NCBI GenBank assembly: GCA_910589155.1
Contig: CAJURY010000021.1
Span: 1 to 20,604, forward strand
Direction: 5' to 3'
Source: an uncultured Oscillospiraceae bacterium
GTDB lineage: Bacteria; Bacillota; Clostridia; Oscillospirales; Oscillospiraceae
Length of the DNA: 20,604 nt
The notes under the pieces were generated by a model. The model did no database searches and was not told where the DNA came from. It worked only from the letters and a program-made list of their open reading frames with translations. This document shows, in pieces, positions 1 through 5,685 of this stretch. Within the stretch, counting starts at the first letter, position 1; every line of letters begins with the position of its first letter. The position numbers and the translations under genes are program-made.

Positions 1-22
1 AATGCCGTTCCGCTCCCCCATC

Positions 23-54
23 GGGCGTTCTGAAACTTTCAGGACGCCCTTTTT
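23..54 (+). terminator. Rho-independent terminator of an upstream plus-strand unit
   Basis: A GC-rich hairpin whose arms read GGGCGTTCTGAAA and TTTCAGGACGCCC (one G-U pair) is followed at once by five T residues. This is the standard intrinsic terminator form. It probably closes a gene that lies left of the window. Nothing before it can be called as coding. Confidence 0.85.
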
Positions 55-166
55 CCATGACCAGGCGTCCGCCGTCCCGCGCAGACATTTCAGGCAGGAC
101 TCGTATGCGTTCGGAAAGAGGCGCAGCGAGCCGCAAAGGAGACAAAGAAAGTCCTTGCCCGGCTGA

Positions 167-195
167 TTGACTTGGCTGTGCCGTTGTGCTATACT
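167..195 (+). promoter_or_regulatory. Sigma-A-type promoter for the lipoprotein gene
   Basis: TTGACT at 167-172 and TATACT at 190-195 are separated by exactly 17 bp, which is close to the vegetative consensus. Transcription would start near 202, giving a leader of roughly 37 bases before the start codon at 239. The promoter overlaps an in-frame upstream ATG at 167, which argues against that ATG as the true start. Confidence 0.7.
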
Positions 196-238
196 TCATC
201 ATAGGTACCGTTCGACAAATCAGGGGAGGTATACTTTT

Positions 239-679
239 ATGAAAAAATCCGTAATGACGTCAATCATTGCAATCGTAGCGGCATTGACATGCCTGTTGGG
301 ATTCGTTGGCTGTGAAAGAAAACGTATGGACGATCGTATCCCGGATGCAAGTCTCACCAGAATTGACAGCGGCGATATCCGCAGTAACACTGGACTGAAA
401 ACGTCCATGCCGCTGAATCAGCATCATGGGAAATATGTGAATTTATATATTGAAAACAACGGGTCTCATTCTGTTGTGGCAACAATCAACGGTCAGAGCG
501 AGAGAGCCTTCGAGGCAGGCGAAAAAGGTTATATTCATCTGGAAGTGACGCAGGACTTATTGGGTTTAGACAGGGAATATGATTTTAAAGTCGTGCCCGG
601 TACCAATGGCGGATCAATCGACATTCACTATGAGATTGTCCAGGATTTATGCTATTACTCTGAGGATACCAGCAAATAG
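239..679 (+). CDS. Small predicted lipoprotein of unknown function
   Basis: The product has 146 residues. The N-terminus is a lipoprotein signal: MKKS, then a hydrophobic stretch to about residue 24, ending in GFVGC with Cys25 as the likely lipidated residue. The -3 position is Phe rather than the usual Leu, so the lipobox is slightly atypical. After Cys25 comes a charged linker, then from about residue 60 a segment of alternating hydrophobic residues suggesting a small beta domain facing outward from the membrane. I do not recognise the family. The start at 239 is preferred over 167 because AGGGGAGG lies nine bases upstream, the lipoprotein signal begins there, and the 167 start overlaps the promoter. 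The gene appears to be a single transcription unit; no strong terminator is visible after it. Confidence 0.75.
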   Translation: MKKSVMTSIIAIVAALTCLLGFVGCERKRMDDRIPDASLTRIDSGDIRSNTGLKTSMPLNQHHGKYVNLYIENNGSHSVVATINGQSERAFEAGEKGYIHLEVTQDLLGLDREYDFKVVPGTNGGSIDIHYEIVQDLCYYSEDTSK

Positions 680-852
680 GATCACAAACGCCAAATCGTG
701 AATCTCCTATTCGCAGCGGCAACGAAAAAGCAGCGTTCCTGTTTTCCTTTATTCTTTCTCTATGCGGTGTGCCGGCGTTTGGACTGGCTGGGCTTTCGCT
801 CCCTTCTACACGAATCAATGTCAACGCTATGTCAGAGATTTTTTGAAAAATT

Positions 853-875
853 AAAATAAGAATTATTCTTATTTT
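853..875. promoter_or_regulatory. Perfect palindrome, candidate PerR/Fur-family operator
   Basis: Arms AAAATAAGAAT (853-863) and ATTCTTATTTT (865-875) are perfect inverted repeats around a single T. The inner 7-1-7 core, TAAGAAT-N-ATTCTTA, has the geometry of Fur-superfamily boxes such as the Per box TTATAAT-N-ATTATAA. It ends two bases before the -35 element of the flavodiiron promoter. PerR control of flavodiiron genes is established in clostridia; assigning this site to PerR is inference. Confidence 0.5.
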
Positions 876-877
876 TG

Positions 878-906
878 TTGATTTTTTCCATCGGTTGGTT
901 TATACT
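878..906 (+). promoter_or_regulatory. Promoter of the flavodiiron/nth unit
   Basis: TTGATT at 878-883 and TATACT at 901-906 are spaced by 17 bp. The palindrome at 853-875 lies immediately upstream, so a bound repressor would crowd the -35 region. The predicted start is near 913. Confidence 0.65.
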
Positions 907-947
907 TAAAGCAGCGAAAAACGCGGAAAGGAGCGATTTATTACAAA

Positions 948-2783
948 ATGTATTGTGTAAAGAAAATTACGGAGGATCTCACCTGGGTTGGCAGCAACGA
1001 CCGCCGTCTTGCCTTGTTTGAAGGCGTTTATTCCGTCCCCAGAGGCGTCTCCTACAATTCCTACGTCCTCATGGACGAAAAAACCGTCCTGATGGACACG
1101 GTAGATAAGGCTGTCACCGGGGTGTTTTTTGAAAACATCGCCCATGTTCTGAATGGCCGGAAGCTGGACTACATGGTGATTCAGCATATGGAGCCGGATC
1201 ATTCCTCTGCCATTGAGGAAGTGCTTCTGCGCTACCCGGAAGTCACAATCGTGTGCAACCAGAAAACCGCCGGGATGATGGCACGGTTTGTGGCCGTCGA
1301 CCTTTCCGGCAGAACCCAAATTGTGAAGGAAGGAGAAACCTTGCCCCTTGGCCGTCATGTCTTAACCTTTGTCAACGCCCCCATGGTGCATTGGCCTGAA
1401 GTTATGGTAACTTATGATATTACGGACAAAATTCTGTTCTCCGCCGACGCTTTCGGCACCTTCGGCGCCATCAACGGCGCGATGTTTGCCGACGAGGTAG
1501 ATTTTGAGCGGGATTATCTGGACGAGGCTCGCCGGTACTATACCAATATCGTGGGCAAATATGGTTCCCAGGTACAGGCCATTTTGAAAAAGGCCGCCAC
1601 GCTGGACATTGCCATGGTCTGTCCCCTGCACGGCTTTGTGTGGCGGAAAAATATCGGGGACTTTATCGCCAAGTACCAGCTCTGGAGCACCTATACCCCG
1701 GAAGTCACTGGCGTGATGATCGCCTACGCTTCCATTTACGGCGGCACGGAAAACGCCGCGGAAATTCTCGCCTGCCGACTTCGGGATTTGGGGATTCGCA
1801 CTACGATGTTCGACGTGTCCGTGACTCCGGCCTCCGAGATTATCGCCGCCGCCTTCCAGTACAGCCACCTGGTCTTTGCCTCCCCCACCTATAACGCCGG
1901 GATTTACGTGGCCATGGAAGCTCTTTTGCACGATCTGGTGGCGCACAATCTGCAAAACCGCACGGTGGCTCTCATTGAAAACGGCTCCTGGGCGCCCACC
2001 AGCGGCAAGCTTATGAAAGAGCTTTTGTCCAAGCTGAAAAACATCACCTTTGTGGGGGAAACCCTGACGATTCCTTCCACCGTGAAGGACGCTTCCGGTC
2101 TGGAGCTTCTGGCCGAAGCCCTGGCCGCCACCATTCGGCTGCCGGAGCCTGCCGCCTCCGCCGCCGGGACGCTGGACGCTTCCGCCATGTTCAAGCTGTC
2201 CTACGGCTTGTTCGTATTGTCCGGCAAGGACGGCGAGAAGGACAACGGCTGTATTACCAATACCGTCATGCAGCTTACCGACGCCCCCAAGCGTTTGGCT
2301 TTCGCGGTGAATAAGGCCAACCTCACCTGTGAAATGATTGCCAAAAACGGCGATTTTGCCGTAAGCGTACTGTCTCAGGAAGCCCCCTTTGCCATTTTCC
2401 AGCACTTTGGCTTCCAGAGCGGCCGAGACGCGGACAAGTATGCCGGCTGGGCTTACGCGGATACCGCCGCCAACGGCGTAAAATATCTCACCAAGTATAC
2501 CAACGCCGTGATTGCCGGTAAGGTGGTTGCCGCCGTGGACTGGGGTACGCACACCCTGTTCATTGCCGACGTCACCGAGGCGAGAATTTTGTCCCAGGAA
2601 CCTTCCATGACCTACCAGTACTATTTTGACCATGTAAAGCCCAAGCCCCAGGCCGCGCCCAAGGAGCAAAAAGGGTGGGTCTGCAAAATCTGCGGCTATG
2701 TGTACGAAGGCGAGGAGCTGCCCGCGGATTATATTTGCCCACTTTGCAAGCACGGCGCGGAGGATTTTGAGCGCTTAGGATAA
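948..2783 (+). CDS. Multidomain flavodiiron protein with flavin reductase and rubredoxin modules
   Basis: The product has 611 residues in four modules. Residues 1-250 are the metallo-beta-lactamase-like diiron domain, with a complete ligand set in place: H80, E82, D84, H148, D167 and H228. Residues 255-395 are a flavodoxin domain with the FMN loop SIYGGTEN near 262. Residues 410-560 resemble a flavin reductase domain. Residues 576-611 are a short rubredoxin with iron-binding C579, C582, C597 and C600, and only 14 residues between the two CxxC pairs. Such proteins reduce O2 to water, and some reduce NO, in the cytoplasm of anaerobes. Carrying its own reductase and rubredoxin, this one may take electrons directly from NAD(P)H. 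AAAGGAG lies 14 bases before the ATG, a somewhat long spacing. nth follows after 80 bp. Confidence 0.92.
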   Translation: MYCVKKITEDLTWVGSNDRRLALFEGVYSVPRGVSYNSYVLMDEKTVLMDTVDKAVTGVFFENIAHVLNGRKLDYMVIQHMEPDHSSAIEEVLLRYPEVTIVCNQKTAGMMARFVAVDLSGRTQIVKEGETLPLGRHVLTFVNAPMVHWPEVMVTYDITDKILFSADAFGTFGAINGAMFADEVDFERDYLDEARRYYTNIVGKYGSQVQAILKKAATLDIAMVCPLHGFVWRKNIGDFIAKYQLWSTYTPEVTGVMIAYASIYGGTENAAEILACRLRDLGIRTTMFDVSVTPASEIIAAAFQYSHLVFASPTYNAGIYVAMEALLHDLVAHNLQNRTVALIENGSWAPTSGKLMKELLSKLKNITFVGETLTIPSTVKDASGLELLAEALAATIRLPEPAASAAGTLDASAMFKLSYGLFVLSGKDGEKDNGCITNTVMQLTDAPKRLAFAVNKANLTCEMIAKNGDFAVSVLSQEAPFAIFQHFGFQSGRDADKYAGWAYADTAANGVKYLTKYTNAVIAGKVVAAVDWGTHTLFIADVTEARILSQEPSMTYQYYFDHVKPKPQAAPKEQKGWVCKICGYVYEGEELPADYICPLCKHGAEDFERLG

Positions 2784-2863
2784 GAAACCCCTGCATCAAT
2801 CGTCCGCTGCTCAACGCTTGCCGATTGCATCAGAGTTTCCCGAAAGAAAGAAAGGAACCTGCC

Positions 2864-3493
2864 ATGGAAGAAAAGGTGAACGGGCTGATTGCCGCGTTGA
2901 AAGAGGCCTATCCCGATCCACAGTGCGCCTTGCACTATCAAAAGGACTATGAGCTGATGATTTCCGTGCGGCTGTCCGCCCAGTGTACGGACGCGAGAGT
3001 GAACGAGGTGACCCCCGCCTTGTTCGCGGAGTACCCCACGCTGGAGGCCATGGCCGGGGCGGAGATCGGCCGGGTGGAGGAGCTGGTGCATTCCTGCGGC
3101 TTTTACAAGCATAAAGCCAGAGACATTGTGCTGGCCTGCCAGATGCTGCTATCCGATTACGGCGGGAAAGTGCCTGGTACCATGGAAGAACTTTTGCGTT
3201 TGCCCGGCGTAGGGAGAAAGACGGCCAATTTGCTCCTGGGCGACTTGTACCAGACCCCCGGCAGCGTGGTCTGCGACACCCACTGTATCCGCATATCCAA
3301 CCGGCTTGGTCTGGCCGTGGGCAAGGAGCCGGAGAAGGTGGAAAAGCAGCTTCGGGCGGTTCTCCCACCGGAGGAAAGCTCCGCGTTCTGTCACCGGATT
3401 GTGCTTCACGGCCGGGCGGTGTGCACCGCCAGAAGCCCCAAATGCGGACAGTGTACCTTGTCGCCCTGGTGCTCCATGGCAAACGGCAACTAA
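2864..3493 (+). CDS. nth: Endonuclease III (DNA glycosylase/AP lyase)
   Basis: The product has 209 residues, about the length of E. coli Nth. It removes oxidised pyrimidines in base-excision repair and cuts at the abasic site. The helix-hairpin-helix LPGVGRKTAN at 113-122 contains the catalytic lysine K119, and the catalytic aspartate is D138 in CDTH. The C-terminal [4Fe-4S] cluster ligands are C187, C194, C197 and C203, with the canonical C-x6-C-x2-C-x5-C spacing. The start at 2864 is chosen over an in-frame ATG at 2825 because AAAGGA lies seven bases upstream and the protein then begins like other Nth proteins. It sits 80 bp after the flavodiiron gene with no terminator between them, and a strong terminator follows. 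Co-expression under oxygen stress is likely but inferred. Confidence 0.95.
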   Translation: MEEKVNGLIAALKEAYPDPQCALHYQKDYELMISVRLSAQCTDARVNEVTPALFAEYPTLEAMAGAEIGRVEELVHSCGFYKHKARDIVLACQMLLSDYGGKVPGTMEELLRLPGVGRKTANLLLGDLYQTPGSVVCDTHCIRISNRLGLAVGKEPEKVEKQLRAVLPPEESSAFCHRIVLHGRAVCTARSPKCGQCTLSPWCSMANGN

Positions 3494-3508
3494 ATATTTA
3501 CCCTTTCC

Positions 3509-3550
3509 ATTGCCAGTTTCGGTTTAAAAGCCGAAACTGGCAATTTTTTT
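3509..3550 (+). terminator. Rho-independent terminator after nth
   Basis: Arms TTGCCAGTTTCGG (3510-3522) and CCGAAACTGGCAA (3531-3543) form a perfect 13-bp stem. An extra A-T pair and a run of seven T residues follow. It works in the plus direction only, because the other strand has no T run after the hairpin. Confidence 0.95.
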
Positions 3551-3601
3551 GCGCCTTGATTGGGTAGCGCTTGACAATCTGCCAATCTAAACCGTTCCTA
3601 T

Positions 3602-4231
3602 TTAATCTAGATTGACGGAACAGATACAATCCAAAACGTAATGGGAAAATTGGCGTACAAATATGGTAGACGAACACCATTCCTCTGTAAAATGCTTCTG
3701 GTATTCCGGCTCCAGTCTGTCGTAGGCTTTGGAATAATGGGGAAACACCGCTGAACGGATGGTAGCCGCTACGGAAGATACCTGAACGCCTCTCGACGTT
3801 GCAACCATTTTCAGCGTTTTTTCCACGGTAACAGCTTTGCCGGACATATGCTTTTTGCATATGTCGTGGAGCGCTTCGCGCAAATACGTGTATCCCAACG
3901 CCCGTGTCGTTCCTAAAAAATCAGCTAAAAGCTTGTCAATCCATTTTTGCAGTTCAGCGTCGTCCAGACGTATTTTTCTCCATGGATTGGCATGAGGATG
4001 CAGCAGCTTGATTTTTAGCCTTTCGTCCTCCGATAGTTTGTTCAGCAAACGGTGCACGACGGTATAATTGCAGTTTTCGATGGTTTCCCCGTCTTTTTCG
4101 CAGTCGATGCTTCGACCATTTTGCGAATAGCGCAGCGTTAGCCTGTGCTCTGCAATCAAAAGGCGCATTTCACCGGACTTTTTGGTGTATTTGATTTGTC
4201 TGAGTACGTCGTTTGTGGTTATCGTTTCCAT
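3602..4231 (-). CDS. Stand-alone Spo0A C-terminal-domain protein (no receiver domain)
   Basis: The product has 209 residues. From about residue 100 to 180 it matches the Spo0A DNA-binding domain by eye: GYTYLREALHDI corresponds to GYLYLREAI of B. subtilis Spo0A, followed by TLKMVA and then SSVAATIRSAV matching the recognition-helix region SRVERAIRHAI. The N-terminal 95 residues are not a phosphoacceptor receiver domain; they look beta-rich and I do not recognise them. Spo0A switches on sporulation genes after phosphorylation of its receiver, so this protein would need another signal. The start at 4231 is preferred over 4246 because GAGG lies nine bases upstream of 4231 and nothing useful precedes 4246. 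It lies downstream of two Xre genes on the same strand but has its own promoter. The region is AT-rich relative to its flanks. Confidence 0.75.
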   Translation of the reverse strand: METITTNDVLRQIKYTKKSGEMRLLIAEHRLTLRYSQNGRSIDCEKDGETIENCNYTVVHRLLNKLSEDERLKIKLLHPHANPWRKIRLDDAELQKWIDKLLADFLGTTRALGYTYLREALHDICKKHMSGKAVTVEKTLKMVATSRGVQVSSVAATIRSAVFPHYSKAYDRLEPEYQKHFTEEWCSSTIFVRQFSHYVLDCICSVNLD

Positions 4232-4297
4232 TTTTTTCAACCTCATTATGTCTTTTGGCTTGGAATCAGGTCAATAATTGTCCATAAATATAAATTT

Positions 4298-4337
4298 AAG
4301 ATAAAAACCGCCTGCATCTGCAAGCGGCTTTTATCTT
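4298..4337 (-). promoter_or_regulatory. Leader hairpin upstream of the Spo0A-like gene, possible attenuator
   Basis: A long imperfect hairpin has outer arms AAGATAAAA and TTTTATCTT (nine pairs), then CCGC/GCGG and TGCA/TGCA, with single mismatches between the blocks and a two-base loop. It lies inside the predicted 5' leader of the gene at 3602-4231. Read on the minus strand, the GC core is followed by TTTTT, so it could terminate or attenuate transcription. No known riboswitch is recognised. Confidence 0.4.
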
Positions 4338-4346
4338 TATGTCCAA

Positions 4347-4409
4347 AACTATGTATTAAATGCACGATATAATCCGCTAATACATATTATAACACTATAA
4401 TACATAGTT
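4347..4409. repeat. Spaced inverted repeat spanning the Spo0A-like gene promoter
   Basis: AACTATGTATTA (4347-4358) and TAATACATAGTT (4398-4409) are perfect 12-base inverted repeats 39 bases apart. One arm lies in the promoter spacer and touches the -35; the other lies just downstream of the predicted start. A separate GCTAATACA, identical to a half of the Xre-gene operators, is at 4376-4384. Paired binding with DNA looping is possible but speculative. Confidence 0.4.
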
Positions 4410-4414
4410 GTCTA
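4386..4414 (-). promoter_or_regulatory. Promoter of the Spo0A-like gene
   Basis: On the minus strand TAGACA (4414-4409) and TATAAT (4391-4386) are spaced by 17 bp, one mismatch from consensus overall. Transcription would begin near 4379, leaving a leader of about 150 bases that contains the hairpin at 4298-4337. Confidence 0.65.
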
Positions 4415-4420
4415 TAGGGC

Positions 4421-4451
4421 AATAAAAAAGCTGCGTGAAAAATCACGCAGC
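4421..4451 (-). terminator. Rho-independent terminator after the first Xre gene
   Basis: GCTGCGTGA and TCACGCAGC form a perfect 9-bp stem with a four-base loop. On the minus strand it is followed by TTTTTTATT. It begins eight bases after the stop codon of the gene at 4459-4788 and separates that gene from the Spo0A-like gene's promoter. Confidence 0.9.
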
Positions 4452-4458
4452 ATATTAC

Positions 4459-4788
4459 TTAATTTTCAGTTTCTTGTTGGATCATAAGTTCGAGCGTCCT
4501 AAGTATGCGCTTTTGCGTTTTAGGTGAAAGACCAGCCAATTTATTTGACAATTGCGAGGCTTGATAATCATTTGAGTACAGGATTACATCATAAAATATA
4601 GCGTCAGCGGATGTTTCAAGGGCATTGATTAGTTTGATTAAATTTTCACAGCGCGGAAATGAAGCCCCTCGTTCAATCGTTGATATATAATTCACTGTGA
4701 AGTTCGTTTTTTCTGCAAATTCTTCTTGTGTCAGTCCAAGACGTTCCCTGGCTTCTTTCACTCTTTTACCAATTCTTTTATCTATCAT
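4459..4788 (-). CDS. Xre-family helix-turn-helix regulator (copy A)
   Basis: The product has 109 residues. Residues 6-60 are a Cro/C1-type HTH domain, with the helix-turn-helix at about 20-41 (TQEEFAEKTNFTVNYISTIE). The remaining half is helical and ends in LELMIQQETEN, probably a dimerisation segment. It is 71% identical over 109 residues to the neighbouring copy B, by hand alignment, so the pair is a tandem duplication. The start at 4788 (MIDKR) is preferred over 4797 because AAGGA lies nine bases upstream and copy B begins with the same MIDKR. A 25-bp inverted repeat lies about 70 bases upstream, which suggests autoregulation or cross-regulation. Its targets are unknown, and no toxin or phage gene lies beside it. 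Confidence 0.88.
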   Translation of the reverse strand: MIDKRIGKRVKEARERLGLTQEEFAEKTNFTVNYISTIERGASFPRCENLIKLINALETSADAIFYDVILYSNDYQASQLSNKLAGLSPKTQKRILRTLELMIQQETEN

Positions 4789-4820
4789 ACTATCCATTCC
4801 TTGCTATACTGTTAATACAT

Positions 4821-4849
4821 ATTATATGGATAACAGGCCTATTTATGAA
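4821..4849 (-). promoter_or_regulatory. Promoter of Xre copy A
   Basis: On the minus strand TTCATA (4849-4844) and TATAAT (4826-4821) are spaced by 17 bp. The -10 is perfect and the -35 is weak. The stretch from the -10 onward, TATAATATGTATTA, is identical to the one at the Spo0A-like gene's promoter. Confidence 0.55.
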
Positions 4850-4854
4850 GTAAC

Positions 4855-4879
4855 GCTAATACACTTACAGTGTATTAGC
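4855..4879. promoter_or_regulatory. 25-bp inverted-repeat operator between the Xre genes
   Basis: GCTAATACA (4855-4863), seven bases, then TGTATTAGC (4871-4879) make a perfect inverted repeat, and the pairing extends two bases further inward. It overlaps the stop codon of copy B and lies five bases upstream of the -35 of copy A. The same 9-7-9 architecture recurs at 5296-5320. It is probably bound by the Xre proteins. Confidence 0.65.
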
Positions 4880-5225
4880 ATTGTGGTTTCGACGATTTAT
4901 TATCAAGTTCTTGTTGAATCATCAATTCAACCATTTGCAGAATGCGCTGCTGTGCTTCTGGCTCAAGGGTTGATAATTTGTTAGACAATATAGAAGCTTT
5001 ATAACCATTTGCATATAAAACAACATCACAGAAAATAGCATCGGCAGATATTTCAAGCGCATTCAAAAGTATTATGAGTTTATCGTACCGGGGGAACGAG
5101 GCGCTTCTCTCTATTCTGGAAATGTAATTTGTTGTAAACCCGGTTTTCTCCGCTAATTCTTCTTGCGTTAAACCAAGATTTTCTCTTGCCTGCTTAAATC
5201 TTTTGCCTACTCTTTTATCTATCAT
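4875..5225 (-). CDS. Xre-family helix-turn-helix regulator (copy B)
   Basis: The product has 116 residues and is the paralogue of copy A. The N-terminal HTH lies at about residues 20-41 (TQEELAEKTGFTTNYISRIE). The C-terminal half ends in VELMIQQEL plus a short extra tail with a final Cys. Differences between the copies fall in and around the HTH (F/L, N/G, V/T, T/R), so DNA preference may have diverged. The start at 5225 is preferred over 5261 because AGAGG lies eight bases upstream of 5225 and the protein then aligns with copy A from its first residue. The 25-bp repeat at 5296-5320 lies 70 bases upstream. Its stop codon lies within the next operator. Function beyond transcriptional control is not visible. 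Confidence 0.88.
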   Translation of the reverse strand: MIDKRVGKRFKQARENLGLTQEELAEKTGFTTNYISRIERSASFPRYDKLIILLNALEISADAIFCDVVLYANGYKASILSNKLSTLEPEAQQRILQMVELMIQQELDNKSSKPQC

Positions 5226-5295
5226 AAAAATAGCCTCTGCCACACTCAATTGATTATCCATATTGTAATCATAAAATACACATAAACGAAGAAAT

Positions 5296-5320
5296 GCTAA
5301 TGCATAGTGTGTGCATTAGC
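5296..5320. promoter_or_regulatory. 25-bp inverted-repeat operator upstream of Xre copy B
   Basis: GCTAATGCA (5296-5304), seven bases, then TGCATTAGC (5312-5320) form a perfect inverted repeat; pairing extends outward by AT/AT to 5294-5322. The shared form with the site at 4855 is GCTAATRCA, seven bases, TGYATTAGC. On the minus strand a TATGAT element abuts it upstream, so the site would sit over a transcription start there, but no good -35 is seen. Confidence 0.65.
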
Positions 5321-5422
5321 ATCATACAATAGACAAATTTTTGTTGATTTTTGGAATTTTTTCATGATATTAAGCAAAATGCAGGATTTTAGAAAGAATC
5401 ATGTATTTTACATTCCCCTAGC

Positions 5423-5603
5423 GGGCGCACACACAGGTGCGCCCCTACAACGTTTTAATGGTATTGCGTTCAAAAAATGGCAAAGGATTCCCACGCCAGT
5501 GTGCGCACTGGCTCGGAATGACTTGGTTTTTCGACACCCCGTAGGGCGCACGGTGGTAGCATACGTTTCTACAACGTTTTCACGAAATTACGTTCAAAAA
5601 ATG
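5423..5603. repeat. Dispersed-repeat-like intergenic block with two related units
   Basis: Two units share the order GGGCGCAC, then CTACAACGTTTT, then ATTRCGTTCAAAAAATG (5423-5479 and 5544-5603). In the first unit GGGCGCAC pairs with GTGCGCCC. Between the units is a palindromic segment CCAGTG-TGCG-CACTGG flanked by GGATTCCCACG and CTCGGAATGAC. I see no gene in 5323-5685. From memory, such blocks recur between genes in gut Clostridia; this window alone shows only the internal duplication. Confidence 0.6.
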
Positions 5604-5629
5604 TGGGATTGCCCATCGGCAATCCCACA
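5602..5629. repeat. Intergenic hairpin of unknown role
   Basis: TGTGGGATTGCC (5602-5613) and GGCAATCCCACA (5618-5629) make a perfect 12-bp stem with a four-base loop. There is no T run on either side, so it is not a simple terminator. It abuts the repeat block and precedes the terminator of the surface operon. Confidence 0.5.
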
Positions 5630-5668
5630 ACAACAAACAGAGCCGCCGGGAAATTTCCCGGCGGCTCT
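5627..5668 (-). terminator. Terminator of the surface-protein operon
   Basis: A perfect palindrome at 5639-5668 has arms AGAGCCGCCGGGAAA and TTTCCCGGCGGCTCT. On the minus strand it is followed by TGTTTGTTGTTG, a moderately T-rich tail. It lies 17 bases beyond the stop codon of the gene ending at 5686. Confidence 0.8.
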
Positions 5669-5685
5669 TGCCATTTGGATAAGGT

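Noticed and set aside
1362..2753. A 463-residue minus-strand frame opposite the flavodiiron gene
   Set aside because: It is Gly/Val/His-rich shadow sequence opposite conserved metal-ligand motifs, with no domain of its own.
4459..5225. The Xre pair as the antitoxin part of a toxin-antitoxin or phage immunity module
   Set aside because: No toxin, RelE/HipA-like, integrase or phage gene lies beside it; the neighbours are the Spo0A-like gene and intergenic repeats.
5423..5603. CRISPR array
   Set aside because: Only two imperfect units occur, with no regular repeat-spacer pattern and no cas genes in the window.
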